Part shown: positions 12,620 through 24,400 of the stretch, piece after piece
How positions within the stretch are numbered: the first letter of the stretch is position 1
How the letters are laid out: each line of letters starts with the position of its first letter
Origin: Glutinoglossum americanum
Lineage: Eukaryota > Ascomycota > Geoglossomycetes > Geoglossales > Geoglossaceae
Direction of reading: 5' to 3'
NCBI GenBank assembly: GCA_020080175.1
Contig: JAGHQL010000185.1
Location: 1-52,004, forward strand
Length of the DNA: 52,004 bases
Program-made: the position numbers and the translations under genes
The notes under the pieces: model-generated
Databases searched by the model: none
What the model was told of the DNA's origin: nothing
What the model saw: the letters and a program-made list of their open reading frames with translations, nothing else

Positions 12620-15600
12620 CTACTCGCTGCTATCGGTGTCGGTGGTGTCGGCGTCGGTGTCACTGTGGCTGTCGATGCCGTAGTCACTCTCGTCGGCGAG
12701 ATGCGGATTCACATCAACCACGCACTTCCGGCATAGACAGGGCTTCCCCCCAAACAACCTACCCGCCTTCCCGGCTCTCTCCGACTGTGATCTGTCGGGA
12801 AAATAATTGACCTTTATCTCCTCGTCCGGGTGAATGTGCTTGGTGGTCTTCACGAGCAGCATGTTCGGGACGCCCGGTTGGCTTGGCTGGTGGGTTGTGT
12901 CGTGGCGTTCTTGGAGGTCGAAGCCCCAGGTTGCGTTTGCGGCGTCGCCGCAGGCGTGGTTGATCAGCGCGAAGTTGGAGAAGAGGAGGAGGGTAGGGGT
13001 TGGGTATTGGGAAGGGAGGTCCGGGGGGTCGGGGAGTTTATCCCCGTCAGGTCCGCGGCGGCTGATGTCCCAGGGAATGGCGTTTAGGAGTAGTTTCCTG
13101 AGGGTGAGTTGGATGGCCCAGGTGTCAAACGCGAAGTTGTTGTAAATATTCACCCCTAACGCTTCTAGGATGTCAAACGGCACGACTATATTCCCGGACC
13201 AACTAAACGGGAACTTCTCCTTGGGCCTATTCTCCCCACCACAAAGCCCGATTATCGGGTCGATCTCGACTGGTAACGTACATTGCTCATGGACCTTTTG
13301 TTGTTTGACTGTCATGTCGAAGACTTCCTTGAGGAGGAGACATAGGAGCGTGCCGTGCTCGTCCCAGGGAGGCTGAGTGGCGGCGTGGAGCCAGCGCCAG
13401 TCGTTTTTGCTGCAGGCATTGTGGTGGAAGACGCTGCGGGCGACCTGGAGGCAGGTGCCTCGGGGTTCGTCGGGGGTCGGAGGTTGCTGGTCTTCTGGGA
13501 CCACAGGTGGGATATCGAGCAAGACGCCTTCGGTGCAGCATTTATGGGAGCACCTTTTCCTGCCCCCGCCCGGGGACAGATATTTAGCAACGACCATGAA
13601 GGAAGCATGATTGGAGCATAACAGCAATACCTACCTTCCACCCTGACTACAGCTATGAAAACATGACCACCTTCCGTTACTTAGCTGATACCTAGCCTTC
13701 TGGTTCTGGGACTGGGCCTTCCTTTTCCTCGGGTTCATATACCCCCTGAAATTTGTCTCGTCCTCGCTGTCATCACCGATAAAACTGTATTTCAATGGGA
13801 TAGAATCAGCCCACGCCATCTCCCCTTCGAATGTCCAGAGACTCCCATCGCCGCCCAAGCGTCCGAGATATATTACCCCTTCTGCGTCCTCGTACTCAAC
13901 TATTTGGTCGTTGATGTCATCGGTGTCGGAGTCGTAGCTGTAGTCTTTCTGACCTTGATATTCCACATCCATACCGTTTTCCTGGTCGGGGTAGTCCTGC
14001 CTCTGGGTCTCAGCTCCTAGCACCGGGCGGTTGTGGCGTTTGACCGGCTTCTGGACTTTTATGTTCCCATGACTTCTTTGGGGATGTGTCGCCACCCACT
14101 CATCCTCATCCACTTGGCCATCCTTCCAGCAGAAATAAATATGGGGATCCGCCAGGGCGCACTTACAAACATTGCCCGAATGCACGTAGGCAGGGCTGGC
14201 AGCACGAACAGCAGCGGGGCCGACGATGGGGGGGTCCCTCACGGGGATATTTAGCGCCTCGCGGTGCGCGCGTAGAACTTCGAAAGCTCGCGGCGTGCTG
14301 AAGCAATTCTCACAGAGATAGTGCTCCTGTTGGATCGTAGGCGGACGCTCTGCGATGCTGCCGGCCTCCTTACAGTTCCTCGCATACCTGCGGATCCTCT
14401 CGACATCCTCATTCGTCTCAAGGTGGCGGGAGAGCCCTCGCACATTGGGCTCGTCGATGAGGATGAATGTGTTAGCTGGTATTTCCGCGGAGGCAAAAAG
14501 GCCTAGTGAGTCGGGGCGATTGCGCCCCCTGATGGCTTTGGCAGCTACTTCAACAACAGCCGGGCCGACGCCCTCACAGCCGCGGGCGAAGTCTTTGGTG
14601 AGCTTTTGTATAAAGGCCCTGCCAGTGCGCTTTATCGGGAGGGCCTGGGGATGTTGTTTCCCCGTTACAAACCCCCTGCGTATCTCGTGCCTCCACCCCT
14701 GAAGTGTGGGTAGCCGGCGCTCAGCCTGCTTCACCACAGGCGCATACCTAGCCCTCCGACCCGTAAACAACTTCGTATCCTCATCATTCATGATAAGCCG
14801 ATCGAGCAAATACGACTCGTGAATCTCGTAATCTTTCCATGACTCAGTCTGTATCAGACTCAGCGAAATCGTATGGTTAATTGCCTGTCTCAACGGATAC
14901 AGGAAATACGGCACCCCGAAATTACTCCTAAGCTTCTCCAACACTCCCGGCTCGGTATCCGATGCCATTAGGAGGTGCTGCTCCACCGCGTTATGCACAA
15001 GATTATACAAACCTGGCCGCTTGCCCCTCTGAAAGGGATCAGTGACTACCTCAGCCAGATTCATGGCCCGATAAGCGTCCCCTAGCGCAAGGTCGTAGAA
15101 CCCTAGCTGAAAGAAATGGAACGCCCGCGCGATCCAGTAAGTCGGATTATAGGGTGAGTTGGCCAGTGCGATTGTGTACAATTGCCACGACGCCAATGGC
15201 TTGCCTCCCTCTTGCACTGTAGTGGCGTATTTACGGTTCCGGTTTATGCCCCAGCCGTGTAGCCGGGACTCCTCGAAGTACCTCTTGTTGCCGCCTCCAA
15301 TCCACCACTGGTCATGTCTCCATGATGTCTTGTCGGGAGGTGCTGCATAGCTCAATGGTGGGTCAAGCTCTTGGTCGTATGTCTTAGCTGGCTGCTCTTG
15401 TGACTCGAGCAACCTGTTGAGCATATCCTGGTGATAGCGATTTCTGCTCGCTTCTCGGAGCTTGATGGTCTGCATGACAGGTCTTACGAGAGCCATCCTG
15501 GGCTCCTTGGGGTCGTTTGCCATCTCTGGCGGTGTGAGAGCGTTGTTGGGCAAGTACCATGCTAGGTATGCTTGTCTATATTCCGATTCATCGGGACGAA

Positions 15601-15667
15601 CCCACCTGGTTCCAGTATTGATCACTGGTCTAGGAGGCCATGCCGTCTTTTTGGTGTAAGCGGCCAT
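12620..15667 (-). CDS. SET-domain protein with TPR-like N-terminus and SMYD-like zinc cysteines
   Basis: Exon 1 (15667-13635) and exon 2 (13559-12620) are joined by a 75-nt GTAGGT..CAG intron, giving 2,973 nt or 990 aa. The N-terminal half has TPR-like helices (about 165-210: LYTIALANSPYNPTYWIARA, then FFQLGFYDLALGDAYRA). The SET domain starts at about residue 386 (SLGLFASAEIPANTFIL). Its catalytic end comes near 876 (FALINHACGDAANATW), followed by DEEIKVNYF and a post-SET CLCRKC. Cysteine/His motifs between (CENCF, CKC..YFC, CSHKCC, HHNAC) resemble a split MYND-like zinc module. An acidic insert, about 560-620, has many Asp and Glu residues. This is the general plan of fungal SMYD-like SET proteins, predicted lysine methyltransferases; substrate unknown. 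The C-terminal tail is Asp/Ser/Thr-rich. The unusual part is the nearly 500-residue gap between the two SET halves. Confidence 0.85.
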
Positions 15668-16313
15668 TTTTTTTTTGGAAACAAACCGCGTCGTACCCTT
15701 GTATAAGCCCCCTCGTGTGTACGGACTGAGGGGGTTAGGCTATTAGAAAGGAAAAAAATTTGTAGTGGAGGTGGAATGCAAAATCCTACTGCGGGTATCA
15801 GCCGCTGGGAGATAGCTCTAATAATTTTGCGAAGCCATGGACAAGTCAACTCGGCTGGGGAGTGTTAAATGCGCACGACAGGACAAACCTCTGAGAAACG
15901 TCCTCGCATGACTTCTTTCAGAAAATATATTTCTTTGTTTCCTCTCAGTCCTTGAATATGGGAAGCCCCACTTCCCGATTTTTGGGTGTTCGCTTCCTGA
16001 ACAAAGGGGTGCATTGTGAAGTAAGGGGGATAAAGGGGTTAGTGAAAGCCATCGAATCAAATCAAGCCAAACATGTGTATTAGAATACGGAATGTCCGTT
16101 GCAAATTAGGTGACGAATGGGGGCAACGATTACTAGCTCCATAAGTTAAATAACATTGGAGAGAGAGCCCACACCCCTATGAAAAGCCTTCAACCCGCCA
16201 TGTTAACGTAACGATCTGTCTTTAAATAAAAACTAGAGGTTGCAGAACCCCGCATCCATAGCCCACCCCACGCTCGCCCCCCTAGACTAATTTTGCCTGG
16301 CGGTGGGCGAGGC
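15668..16313. other. Intergenic, SET gene 5' side and MARVEL gene 3' side
   Basis: About 650 bp holding the promoter of the SET gene (a T-run immediately upstream of its ATG) and the 3' region of the MARVEL gene. No other feature seen. Confidence 0.6.
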
Positions 16314-17352
16314 TCAGTACTGTTGCTGCGGAGGAGCATATTGCTGTTGTACCTGCTGAGGAGGCGCATACTGTTGCTGAACCGGGGGGGGTGGCTGGTA
16401 TTGCTGTTGGGGGTTTGGCGGCGGGCTACTGTACTGCTGGGGGTTGGCCTCCTGAGGGTAAGTCTGCTGAACAGGAATAGACTGTTGCGGTGGCATGGAT
16501 GTCATCTTTGTCGCTTGGGTGTCGTAGCCAGCAGCCTGTGCGGGGTAGGCTGGAGGAGGTTGTTGTGCCCGGTGACGGTGGAGGAAGATACTAAATATGA
16601 CAAGCGTGATGATCCACAAGACACTGCGAAAGTGAAGGTAAATGTTAGATGCCGACAGATCCGTTGAGAAACCAAGTCCCCACAAAATAGAAAACTCACA
16701 ATTCAAGCCCACCAATACCTGAGGCCGCGGCACCGGTCTGCCAGGCCGTCTCGAGATTTCCGTACGTCAATGAGCGTTTGTAATTGTAATTGTAAAGATA
16801 ATAGTCGGTATAATAGAAGATACCGAAGCCGGCGCTGTACGAGGCTAGGATGGCAAACGAAACGAGCCACATAATAACCGTGAGGATCTCGAGGGCTAGC
16901 GCGGCCCAGAGGTTATAGAGTGACGCAGCGAAGATCGGGGAGAGGGTGTTGTAGGCCAAAACGAAGAGCGTGAGAGGGCCCTACAGAGGGATAATGCTTT
17001 AGAAGAAGCCTTTTGTTTTCCCGACAATTTTCCAGCTCAAAGCGAATGTTGGGTGCAGCAACTTACGGTGAAGAGGTTCACACCATATGCTTGGACCATC
17101 TGTTTGTAGCCATTCGTCAGTATATCTATTCTTCGGGGTGAGGCACCCTCTACCATCCCCAGCCCCGACACCATACGACAAAGAAAAACAGTGTATACAT
17201 ACATAAGTGGCCTGATAGATATACGTCGAATACGCAACGAGGGCAATGACGAGCACTGCAAACAACGCCTGCGCGACACGGATGAAGAACACCCATCGCG
17301 GGAGCACCACGACGTGACTCGTATCCCCCATTATTGTTGTTTCTATCGTCAA
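16314..17352 (-). CDS. MARVEL-domain four-span membrane protein
   Basis: Four exons (17352-17203, 17099-17067, 16980-16700, 16623-16314) total 774 nt, giving 257 aa. Four hydrophobic spans are visible: WVFFIRVAQALFAVLVIALV (about 20-40), LFTGPLTLFVLAYNTL across an exon junction, ALALEILTVIMWLVSFAILA, and VLWIITLVIFSIFL. This spacing and the LPRWVFFIRVAQ start are typical of fungal MARVEL proteins. Members sit in the plasma membrane or secretory membranes and organise lateral membrane domains; no catalytic role is known. The cytosolic tail after the last span is Pro/Gln/Tyr-rich with repeated QQQYAPPQQ units. A second in-frame Met (at 17331, before GDTSHVVVLPRW) could be the true start. Exon 2 is only 33 nt and keeps frame. 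Confidence 0.9.
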
Positions 17353-19165
17353 TTCCCCAACAGGACCAAGGAATGTATGCTAGAAGCGGGACGAATATGG
17401 GTTGAAGGAGAGAAAAGACGCGAGAGTATGTTTTTTATTCCGCTTTTTTGGCTTTAGCTGCTAACCTTAGGAGAGAGAGTTTATAGCTCCCGTCCAGACA
17501 GAATTGGAAAAAAAAAAGAACTACAGAGGGAGACGGACGTGACAGGAGATGAGCGAGAGAGGAACGAGAAGGTGTAGAAGGGGACAAGCTGAGACCATGG
17601 CGGCGAATTCCGTGGGATAGAGTGCGGTTATGCTGCAAACAGACCACTGTGTATCACAGTGGAAGAAGCGCGGCATCACTCTCCGCGACTCACGCGACCC
17701 CTTTGGGCTTCTCCTGACCCGTCCAGAGCCTCAGCCTAAAGCCTAAGCCTAAGAGCATGGGCCTAGTCCCTGCCTAGCGCCCGTCCCTATTCGTCGCCGG
17801 CCTATCCCATTCCAGGGAACTTGCCTGGAATGTCACCACATCCGGAGCGATTTTGCATTGATCTTGGAGGTTAGCGAATCCCAGTCCCCCTAGCAATGTC
17901 TCTTGGGGCCTTGGCTAGAGTGGCCTAGTGTGCTGGTGGTATGTTTGGCCACATACCGCGTGCGTAGCACTGCCAGGCTGTATCCTCTCAGTGTCACTGT
18001 TGTGCATAAACTTCATGCCGGAGTCTCCCCACTTTGAATTGCGCACGCATCGTGAGGCCAGACAGGAGGCACATTTCCACCTTTTTCCATCACACTTTTT
18101 CAGCCGCAACGCACTCTTGCATAATCCTTGGCTCCGCGGGCACCAATTTCAAATAAACTCTAAATCTTTTTTGGGCGTTTGGTGTCTCGAGATCTTTTTT
18201 GCCGAACGAATACGAGTCAGTCGGAACCTGTTCAATGAGGAATGGCTGAGTTTGACTTTTCACGCCATCCGTCCCCATATAAAATACCCCCTCTCAAGCG
18301 CCCTCAGAAAGAGATACCTTAGGCAGTATGCGCAAGCACTCCTCCCCCCCTTATCCAAGGGCGTCTTGGTATAAGTACTAGGGTCGATCATTATATCAAG
18401 CGCGTAAAGAACCAAAAGAACCTCACTCGATGGCCAATATACCCTGCACACATAATACAATGAATTTCCAACCTACCGGGCACAACCCCGAACATAGACG
18501 CCGGCACTTCTGCTTCCGGATTTAAACGTCGGGTGGGACGCTTGACCTCACTCACCCCTCCCAGAGGCGTTCATGATAACTTAAATTTTGGCTGCATATA
18601 TTGTACAGGGTCTTGTATTTGGGTCGTGTAAAGCCTTATTTGCAAGCCAGCGGAGATAGAGAGGAAAAAAGGAAGAGAAAAGCTGTGGAAAAAATTAAGG
18701 AAGACTTTAGGAATCTCATTTCATTTCTTGATGAGAAAGATTTACCCACCACCCCCCCCGCCAGGCCAGAATCCTTTAGACACCCCCGAGAAAATTTTTT
18801 GTAGGAAACAAATTTTTAGGATAAAAGGGTTTTGCCGATCAAAAGGCAAAACGGTGACGCTCCTCTCCCACATTTTCTAATCCTAGTTTCTTAGTGTCTG
18901 AAAGGGTAAAACTGGGAAAGAGGAAATAAATTTTAGAGGGAACGCCAACATATATGCCAGTCTGACAGAGCTCCACCATTTGCAAAGAAAACCTTGCAGG
19001 AGCCAGGAAAATATCCGCGGGAATTTTCGTCTGTGCGCCTATCCTGACCCTCTGAATGCATGTCCTATGTTATGCATGGTGCGGTAAATGATTATCTCAT
19101 AAATCATTCTTACAAGTCCCAAGTAATGGTGTCGAAATGAAAAAGCGCATCCCAAAGGGCAACTA
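17353..19165. other. Intergenic, MARVEL 5' side to zinc-finger gene 3' side
   Basis: About 1.8 kb. The left part is the MARVEL promoter and leader, with a short A-run near 17509-17518. A 67-codon Lys-rich plus-strand frame at 18601-18804 has no recognisable homologue and sits in purine-rich sequence. No RNA gene or repeat seen. Confidence 0.5.
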
Positions 19166-21406
19166 TCATGTGACCGCAGTTGTTTCCATCTGTCGTGGCT
19201 GCTGTCCTACCGCCGAATCTCGAGATTTCAAGATCCTGACCTCCTCCTGTAGGGTATTCACCTTCTCTTCGAGGTTACGCACGTATGCCCAAAGACCATC
19301 ATTTCCTGATGAGAATATATTACTACCACCATCACCGCTCCCTTGTCCGTGGCTCGATGAGCTTCCACCTGTGGAATTGGCTATGCCGGGGCTTCCACTT
19401 GGTTGCCCGTACGTTTGCGCCCCACCTGATGGCCGTGGCTGCACGATGGGATCCCCCCCCTGAGAGACCGTCTTCTGCTGTACGGCGCCGGCATGGCTAG
19501 AGAGTGTGTACCGTGGGTCGGGTGGGGGCAAACCGTGGTGTGAAATAGCTGGAAGATGGTGCTGAGGCGCAGGAGCGGAGGAGTGGTAGTGATGGTGGTG
19601 AAGGTGCTGATGAGAATTCGCAGATCCCCCTGGCACGGGGAGTACCGGCGGAGGGGTACGGCCGCCAGGTTTCCTGCCATACTGCTGTTGTTGCATTTGC
19701 TGGGTCAAGCTAGGGGATCGGAGCCGGTTGCTGCTTGCGCTTCCGCCCGGACTATCTGAATGTCCAAGCTGGTGTGAGAGCATACCGGCAGGACTTAAAG
19801 GCTTTGGACTTTCTGTCATCCCGCCTTGGGAGAGAATGGACGATCCTCCTGCGCTCGCAGTCGCGGATGATGCGCTTGTTGTCGTCGTATTCGGGGGAAC
19901 CGTGGTGTTCGTTTGTAGTCTTGGCGAATTACCTGTGCTCGAATTACTACCGTGAGCATTTGGTGGATAGAGGCTACCAATGGGAGGACCTGCTCCACGG
20001 CCTCTAAAGGGCGGATAGGTGCTTGGATGTTGCTGGGACTGATATTCACTCTGGTTTGGCGATGGCTGCCCTTGCTGGCGTTGGTGTTGTTGGCTCGAGC
20101 TGATGGAGGTATCCTGCGCTTTGATGCTTGGCAAACTTAACCTCCTTCTCTCTTCCGCCGTCTCGTCATCTTCATCGACGTCGCCTGCTTCATCACCAGT
20201 AAAAAGGAGGCCGTCCATACTGTCGTCTCCATTTTCGCCAGGCATAGATTCTGGATCTCCGCCCCGCGACCCTTCCCCGTACTCGTCATCCGCAAAACCA
20301 CCCATGCTAGTTCTTCGCCCCGCGCAACCGCCTTGGCCTTTCGCATGCCGTGCAAGAGCATCCCCTCGGGCGAACCGCCGACCGCATTTTGGGCAAATAT
20401 GTGGCCTTTCACCGGTGTGTAATTTCATGTGTCGCTTTAGGTCGTGCAGCCGCCTGAACCTTGCCTGGCATGTTTGACAAACAAACGGCTTTTCTTGGCT
20501 GTGGGTGAGGAGGTGACTTTTCAGGTTGTGATGACGCGTAAAAGCTTGATGACAGTAAGGACATTTGTGTTTTCCGGTTCCCTTCGTTGCGGGCGGGGAG
20601 CTCGGTATATTCTGGCCCCAACCCGGTCCTGGCAGACTCATTCCGCGATACGGATTGGATCCATCTGCGATGGGCGGCCCTGGGAAGCTGTGAGATCTGT
20701 TCGAGTTCCTATCCTCGGGCTTTGTCGTTTCTCTAGATGCGGTAGTGTCGCCCTGATGCTCTCTGACCTCCTTGCCGGTGGGCGCTGGGCTGACAGTACT
20801 AACACTGTTCGCCGTCGCTGTTGGCGCTGTGGTCTCTGGGTTGCCGAGACTTGACATGCTGACTGGGCTAGACTGTGGGTTGTCATCAATCTGCATTGGT
20901 TCCGGCATTGAGATGGAATTGGCCACCGTCTCCATGCCTTTGCTCATTGTATTCGTGGCAGAGGGCGCATCACGAGGCCGGGTGATCTCTGTATTCTGGC
21001 CGAGCAGTGCTCCCAAAACGGCTGCCGCAGGGTTGCCGCTTTGCTTCCTGGAATCCCGCCGCTCCTTCTCTTGTCGACTTCGCCGTTCGTCTGCGAGCGC
21101 AGCTGCGCCCGTAAGAGGAACTGGAGAAAACCTAGGCGACAAGCGTGCTATATCCTTGGGTGATTTGGGTATGGGTGATGCTCTTAATCCAGCGTTAGCT
21201 ATTGATGTTAGGTTTGGTACTTTAGGCGACTGCTCAGGAATGTCGGGCGGCGCCGCCTTGCGGAAAGCATGATTCTCTGCCTCTGAACTCGATACAACGC
21301 TTGGGAGATGAGAAGGGGATGCGATAGATGAGGGAGTAGTCGGAAGAACACTTGGCACAGCGGGAACACTAGCCGCGCTTGTGGCAGGGCCGTAGTCTGA
21401 TGCCAT
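19166..21406 (-). CDS. C2H2 zinc-finger transcription factor, Azf1 type
   Basis: A single exon encodes 746 aa. Three tandem fingers lie at about residues 275-365. Finger 1 begins HKCPYCHQAFTRHHNLKSHL, finger 2 FVCQTCQARFRRLHDLKRHM, and finger 3 HICPKCGRRFARGDALARHA. Finger 3 ends in Cys (GGC), a C2HC variant followed by AGRRTSMGGF. This finger order and the TGERPHICPKCGRRF linker are those of the fungal Azf1-like group of nuclear regulators, which I know mainly from carbon-responsive and developmental roles. Flanks are long and disordered: Ser/Pro/Ala-rich N-terminus, acidic patch after the fingers (about 380-420), and a Gln/Ser/Pro/His-rich second half. A short C-terminal coiled coil (LWAYVRNLEEKVNTLQEEV, about 708-735) could mediate dimerisation. 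The start is the first ATG of the open frame. Target genes cannot be inferred. Confidence 0.9.
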   Translation of the reverse strand: MASDYGPATSAASVPAVPSVLPTTPSSIASPSHLPSVVSSSEAENHAFRKAAPPDIPEQSPKVPNLTSIANAGLRASPIPKSPKDIARLSPRFSPVPLTGAAALADERRSRQEKERRDSRKQSGNPAAAVLGALLGQNTEITRPRDAPSATNTMSKGMETVANSISMPEPMQIDDNPQSSPVSMSSLGNPETTAPTATANSVSTVSPAPTGKEVREHQGDTTASRETTKPEDRNSNRSHSFPGPPIADGSNPYRGMSLPGPGWGQNIPSSPPATKGTGKHKCPYCHQAFTRHHNLKSHLLTHSQEKPFVCQTCQARFRRLHDLKRHMKLHTGERPHICPKCGRRFARGDALARHAKGQGGCAGRRTSMGGFADDEYGEGSRGGDPESMPGENGDDSMDGLLFTGDEAGDVDEDDETAEERRRLSLPSIKAQDTSISSSQQHQRQQGQPSPNQSEYQSQQHPSTYPPFRGRGAGPPIGSLYPPNAHGSNSSTGNSPRLQTNTTVPPNTTTTSASSATASAGGSSILSQGGMTESPKPLSPAGMLSHQLGHSDSPGGSASSNRLRSPSLTQQMQQQQYGRKPGGRTPPPVLPVPGGSANSHQHLHHHHYHSSAPAPQHHLPAISHHGLPPPDPRYTLSSHAGAVQQKTVSQGGDPIVQPRPSGGAQTYGQPSGSPGIANSTGGSSSSHGQGSGDGGSNIFSSGNDGLWAYVRNLEEKVNTLQEEVRILKSRDSAVGQQPRQMETTAVT

Positions 21407-24400
21407 GGAGGATCAAAGCCGAGACGATTCGGCAGCGTATGTACTTTGTAATTAAGAGCGAGATGTATGAAGTTGTCGGTGCGTTGAGAAGGGAAGGCTT
21501 ATGGCCAAAGCGGTTTCTATTCGCCTGTTGATCATGCACATATAGTACCAGCGACCAAATCGCAGATGCCTTGCCGGTCGTGAAAGAAGGTATTCGGTGT
21601 ACAATCTAGAAAACATAAGTTTATGAGCGCCCTAGCTATTGGGGGTGGCAAAGTTGGTTCTCCAGCTCGATAGCGACGAGGAGGAAGAGTGACTCGATGC
21701 AGGGACGGACAAACGGACTAACCGTACGAATCGTAAGTAAGGACTTTGTGATTTTGTTATGGTTCGTTGTGCAGGGGATTCCAGAGTCCTTTGGAATAAC
21801 GGGACAACCGGTGCCTAAGCTACTGAGTGACTCGGGGATGTCAGCCTCAATGATGTCCTTTCTATTTTTGCCCTTTCAATCTGGGGCGCCGGGAGGTGGT
21901 CAACCTGGCAGCGAGAATAAGCGATGACGATTGGGTTGAATCTGATGACATGTAAGGCTGGGGGATGAGGCTTTCATAACGGAAGCAGAGAGCTAGAAGG
22001 ACAACACCAATGAGTGCGAAGAGAACACCTTATCGAGGCAGCATGCGTGGCGTGTCCTTCAAATCAGGTAAGAGCAGGCTGAGGAATCCAATATGGATTA
22101 CAGAAAATACGAGCGAGTAGCATTGCGAGAACGCCTCGTTGTGGTCATGAAGAGCGCCGTAGAATGAGGCGCAGGTAGCTGAAAAAGCTGACCACGCGCA
22201 ACGCAACGGAACCCACCTCTCAATATGGCACAACCCTTCCCAATGTGAAATAGACCCACCAAAAAAAGCGCGATATCGGGGGATTTTATCTAACGTCTCG
22301 AAATATCAGCCAGCTAGTAACCTAAGTGGTCCGCCACGTTGAAAAGCGTAAAGACAGCCAGCGCCGTGGTCATCGCTCGTGGACAGGGCTTTTTCGGTGT
22401 ATCTCGAAATGTGTGGCTGGAGATTTGGCGGCGACCGCGAAGCACCGAAACCCGTTGGAGCTTGCCACAACTAACTGGACGAGCTTCGGGAAAAATTATA
22501 AAAGGGACTGAAAAAAGCCGAATGCCGCTGAATTAAGGAATCGACTTTCGAGAGTTGCTCAACGCTGCCGATGGCGTCGACATGTAGCTTGTTACGTTGG
22601 GGGGCGACGGTGTTGGGTGCGCGAGGTTCTCTTTCTCTTCTCGCCTTTGCTTCTTCAGTGTTCACGATCAGCACTCTGGGGCCCAAATAATCCAGGCATG
22701 GTTAGACGGACAAGAACAGACTCAACGCGCGCGCCTTAGCAAATTATACGGTAGCAAAAAAAAGGGCCGTTTGGTGCAGCGTCCGCCCCGTCCGATAGAG
22801 CAGACCGAGAGAATGGGTGCGAAGAAGGATGGATTTTGGGGCGTGGTGAGGCGCGAATCGAATGTTGTTGTACATGCAGCGGCGTCGAATGATGTAGTGC
22901 ACAAAGTTGTGTGCCTGCTTCGTGTGGCTGGCTCCTTCTGCTTCTTAGTTCACAGCCTCGCGTCCGTCAATTCTACGGCAATCTTTACGGTATCCCACCC
23001 CAGCTTTAACTGTAGCGCCGCTCGAGGACAGGGAAAAAAGAAACGGAGAGGAAAAAGCAAGAGAGATTGTACTACGTATGGCGGAGCGCCGGGGCTCCGA
23101 GAACTACCCAAGAACCAGACGCCACAATGCAACAATGCAGACGCCCGACAAATAGAGTGCTGCTCTAGAACCCACGACGGCGAGGCCCTGCAGGTCTGCG
23201 TCCTCGAGTGGTGAGAAAGGAGAGAAGGAGCAGGATAATACAGGGGGAGGAGCACTCCCTTCTTTCCCATTATACTCCTCAAGAAGGATAACTTCCAATG
23301 GCTTCGAAGCCCAGATTGGAGATTAGATTGGGGATTGTGCGAAGCAAGAGATGGATGGTCAGCCAGCGGCTTCGCTTAGCTGGTTAAGCCGCTGTGGGAA
23401 GGGCGGGACCACCTCAGGTCGCCACTGGAGAAATCCTCCCCAATCAGCGGGTAATAATACTACGTCGTATACAGCATGTAAGTGAGAGTGTATCCGTGCC
23501 CGTCACCAACAACGTCAGGCATCTAACAACGACGATCCAGCCTTCTGGTTAAAGAAAAAAACAATCATAGTCTTTGCCCGTCCAATGATACTGGAAAATA
23601 CATTCCATTCCAGTCTCAAGTCGCCATTACGAAAGTGAGAGACTGGTGTGGGGACGGGACCCGGATTTCCCACATATGCACTCTGACCCAGGCTGTCCCG
23701 GGATGTTGTGTGGTTCAAGCCCTGACCTCTCTTTTTTTAACCTTTGCTTCGCCACACTCCACTCCACCTGGGTGGATATTCCACTCGTCTAAACCCCAAT
23801 CAAGCATACCATCCACCCCGGCGGAAAAAAAACAAAATGTGCCCAACTTCACCTCCACCATTCGCCATGTTTCACCTCAGAACGCAAAAACGTCAAACGA
23901 GCAGCTACAACAATAACACCCGCCCTGCTGCGCCTTTTTTTTTTAAGCCCCCGGTGCGACATACACACTAGCGGGGATCATCGCCATCGCCGCCAATAGG
24001 AAATCCCATGGCGCTTCAGTTTTTTTATCGGTGCACGGCGACCCAACTCTGGATGCAGAGACCATACACTCCGTATGTCGTAGCAACCTTCCTTCCCTAT
24101 CCGGAGCATTTTTGGCGCGGAGGTGGCCCGTATTCCGCACGAGTGGGCTAAATTTTAACCTGGCCTGATCGGCCGTGCACGTCCAATAGCCTGTCTTTTT
24201 GCCTGTCAGCAACTAAGAAGCGGCGAAAGCAAGATGCGAAAAAGCAACTCAAGCCCCCTCGTTGCGTCAGAATCTCTCCCCTCCGTATCGAGCGGCACTT
24301 CCCTTCCAGGAATCCCTATTAGCTTGTTTTCTTTTCTTTTTCTTTTTTTATTACATCCTCCCTGGAGGAAGTCATGGCCTTTTGAGCCTCGCGTGACATT

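Noticed and set aside
18601-18804. Lys-rich 67-codon plus-strand frame
   Set aside because: Arises from purine-rich DNA; no homologue recognised.
22597-23214. 205-codon plus-strand open frame
   Set aside because: Composition is biased (Arg, Lys, Cys, Ser), no family motif, no splice partner; likely chance in GC-rich intergenic DNA.
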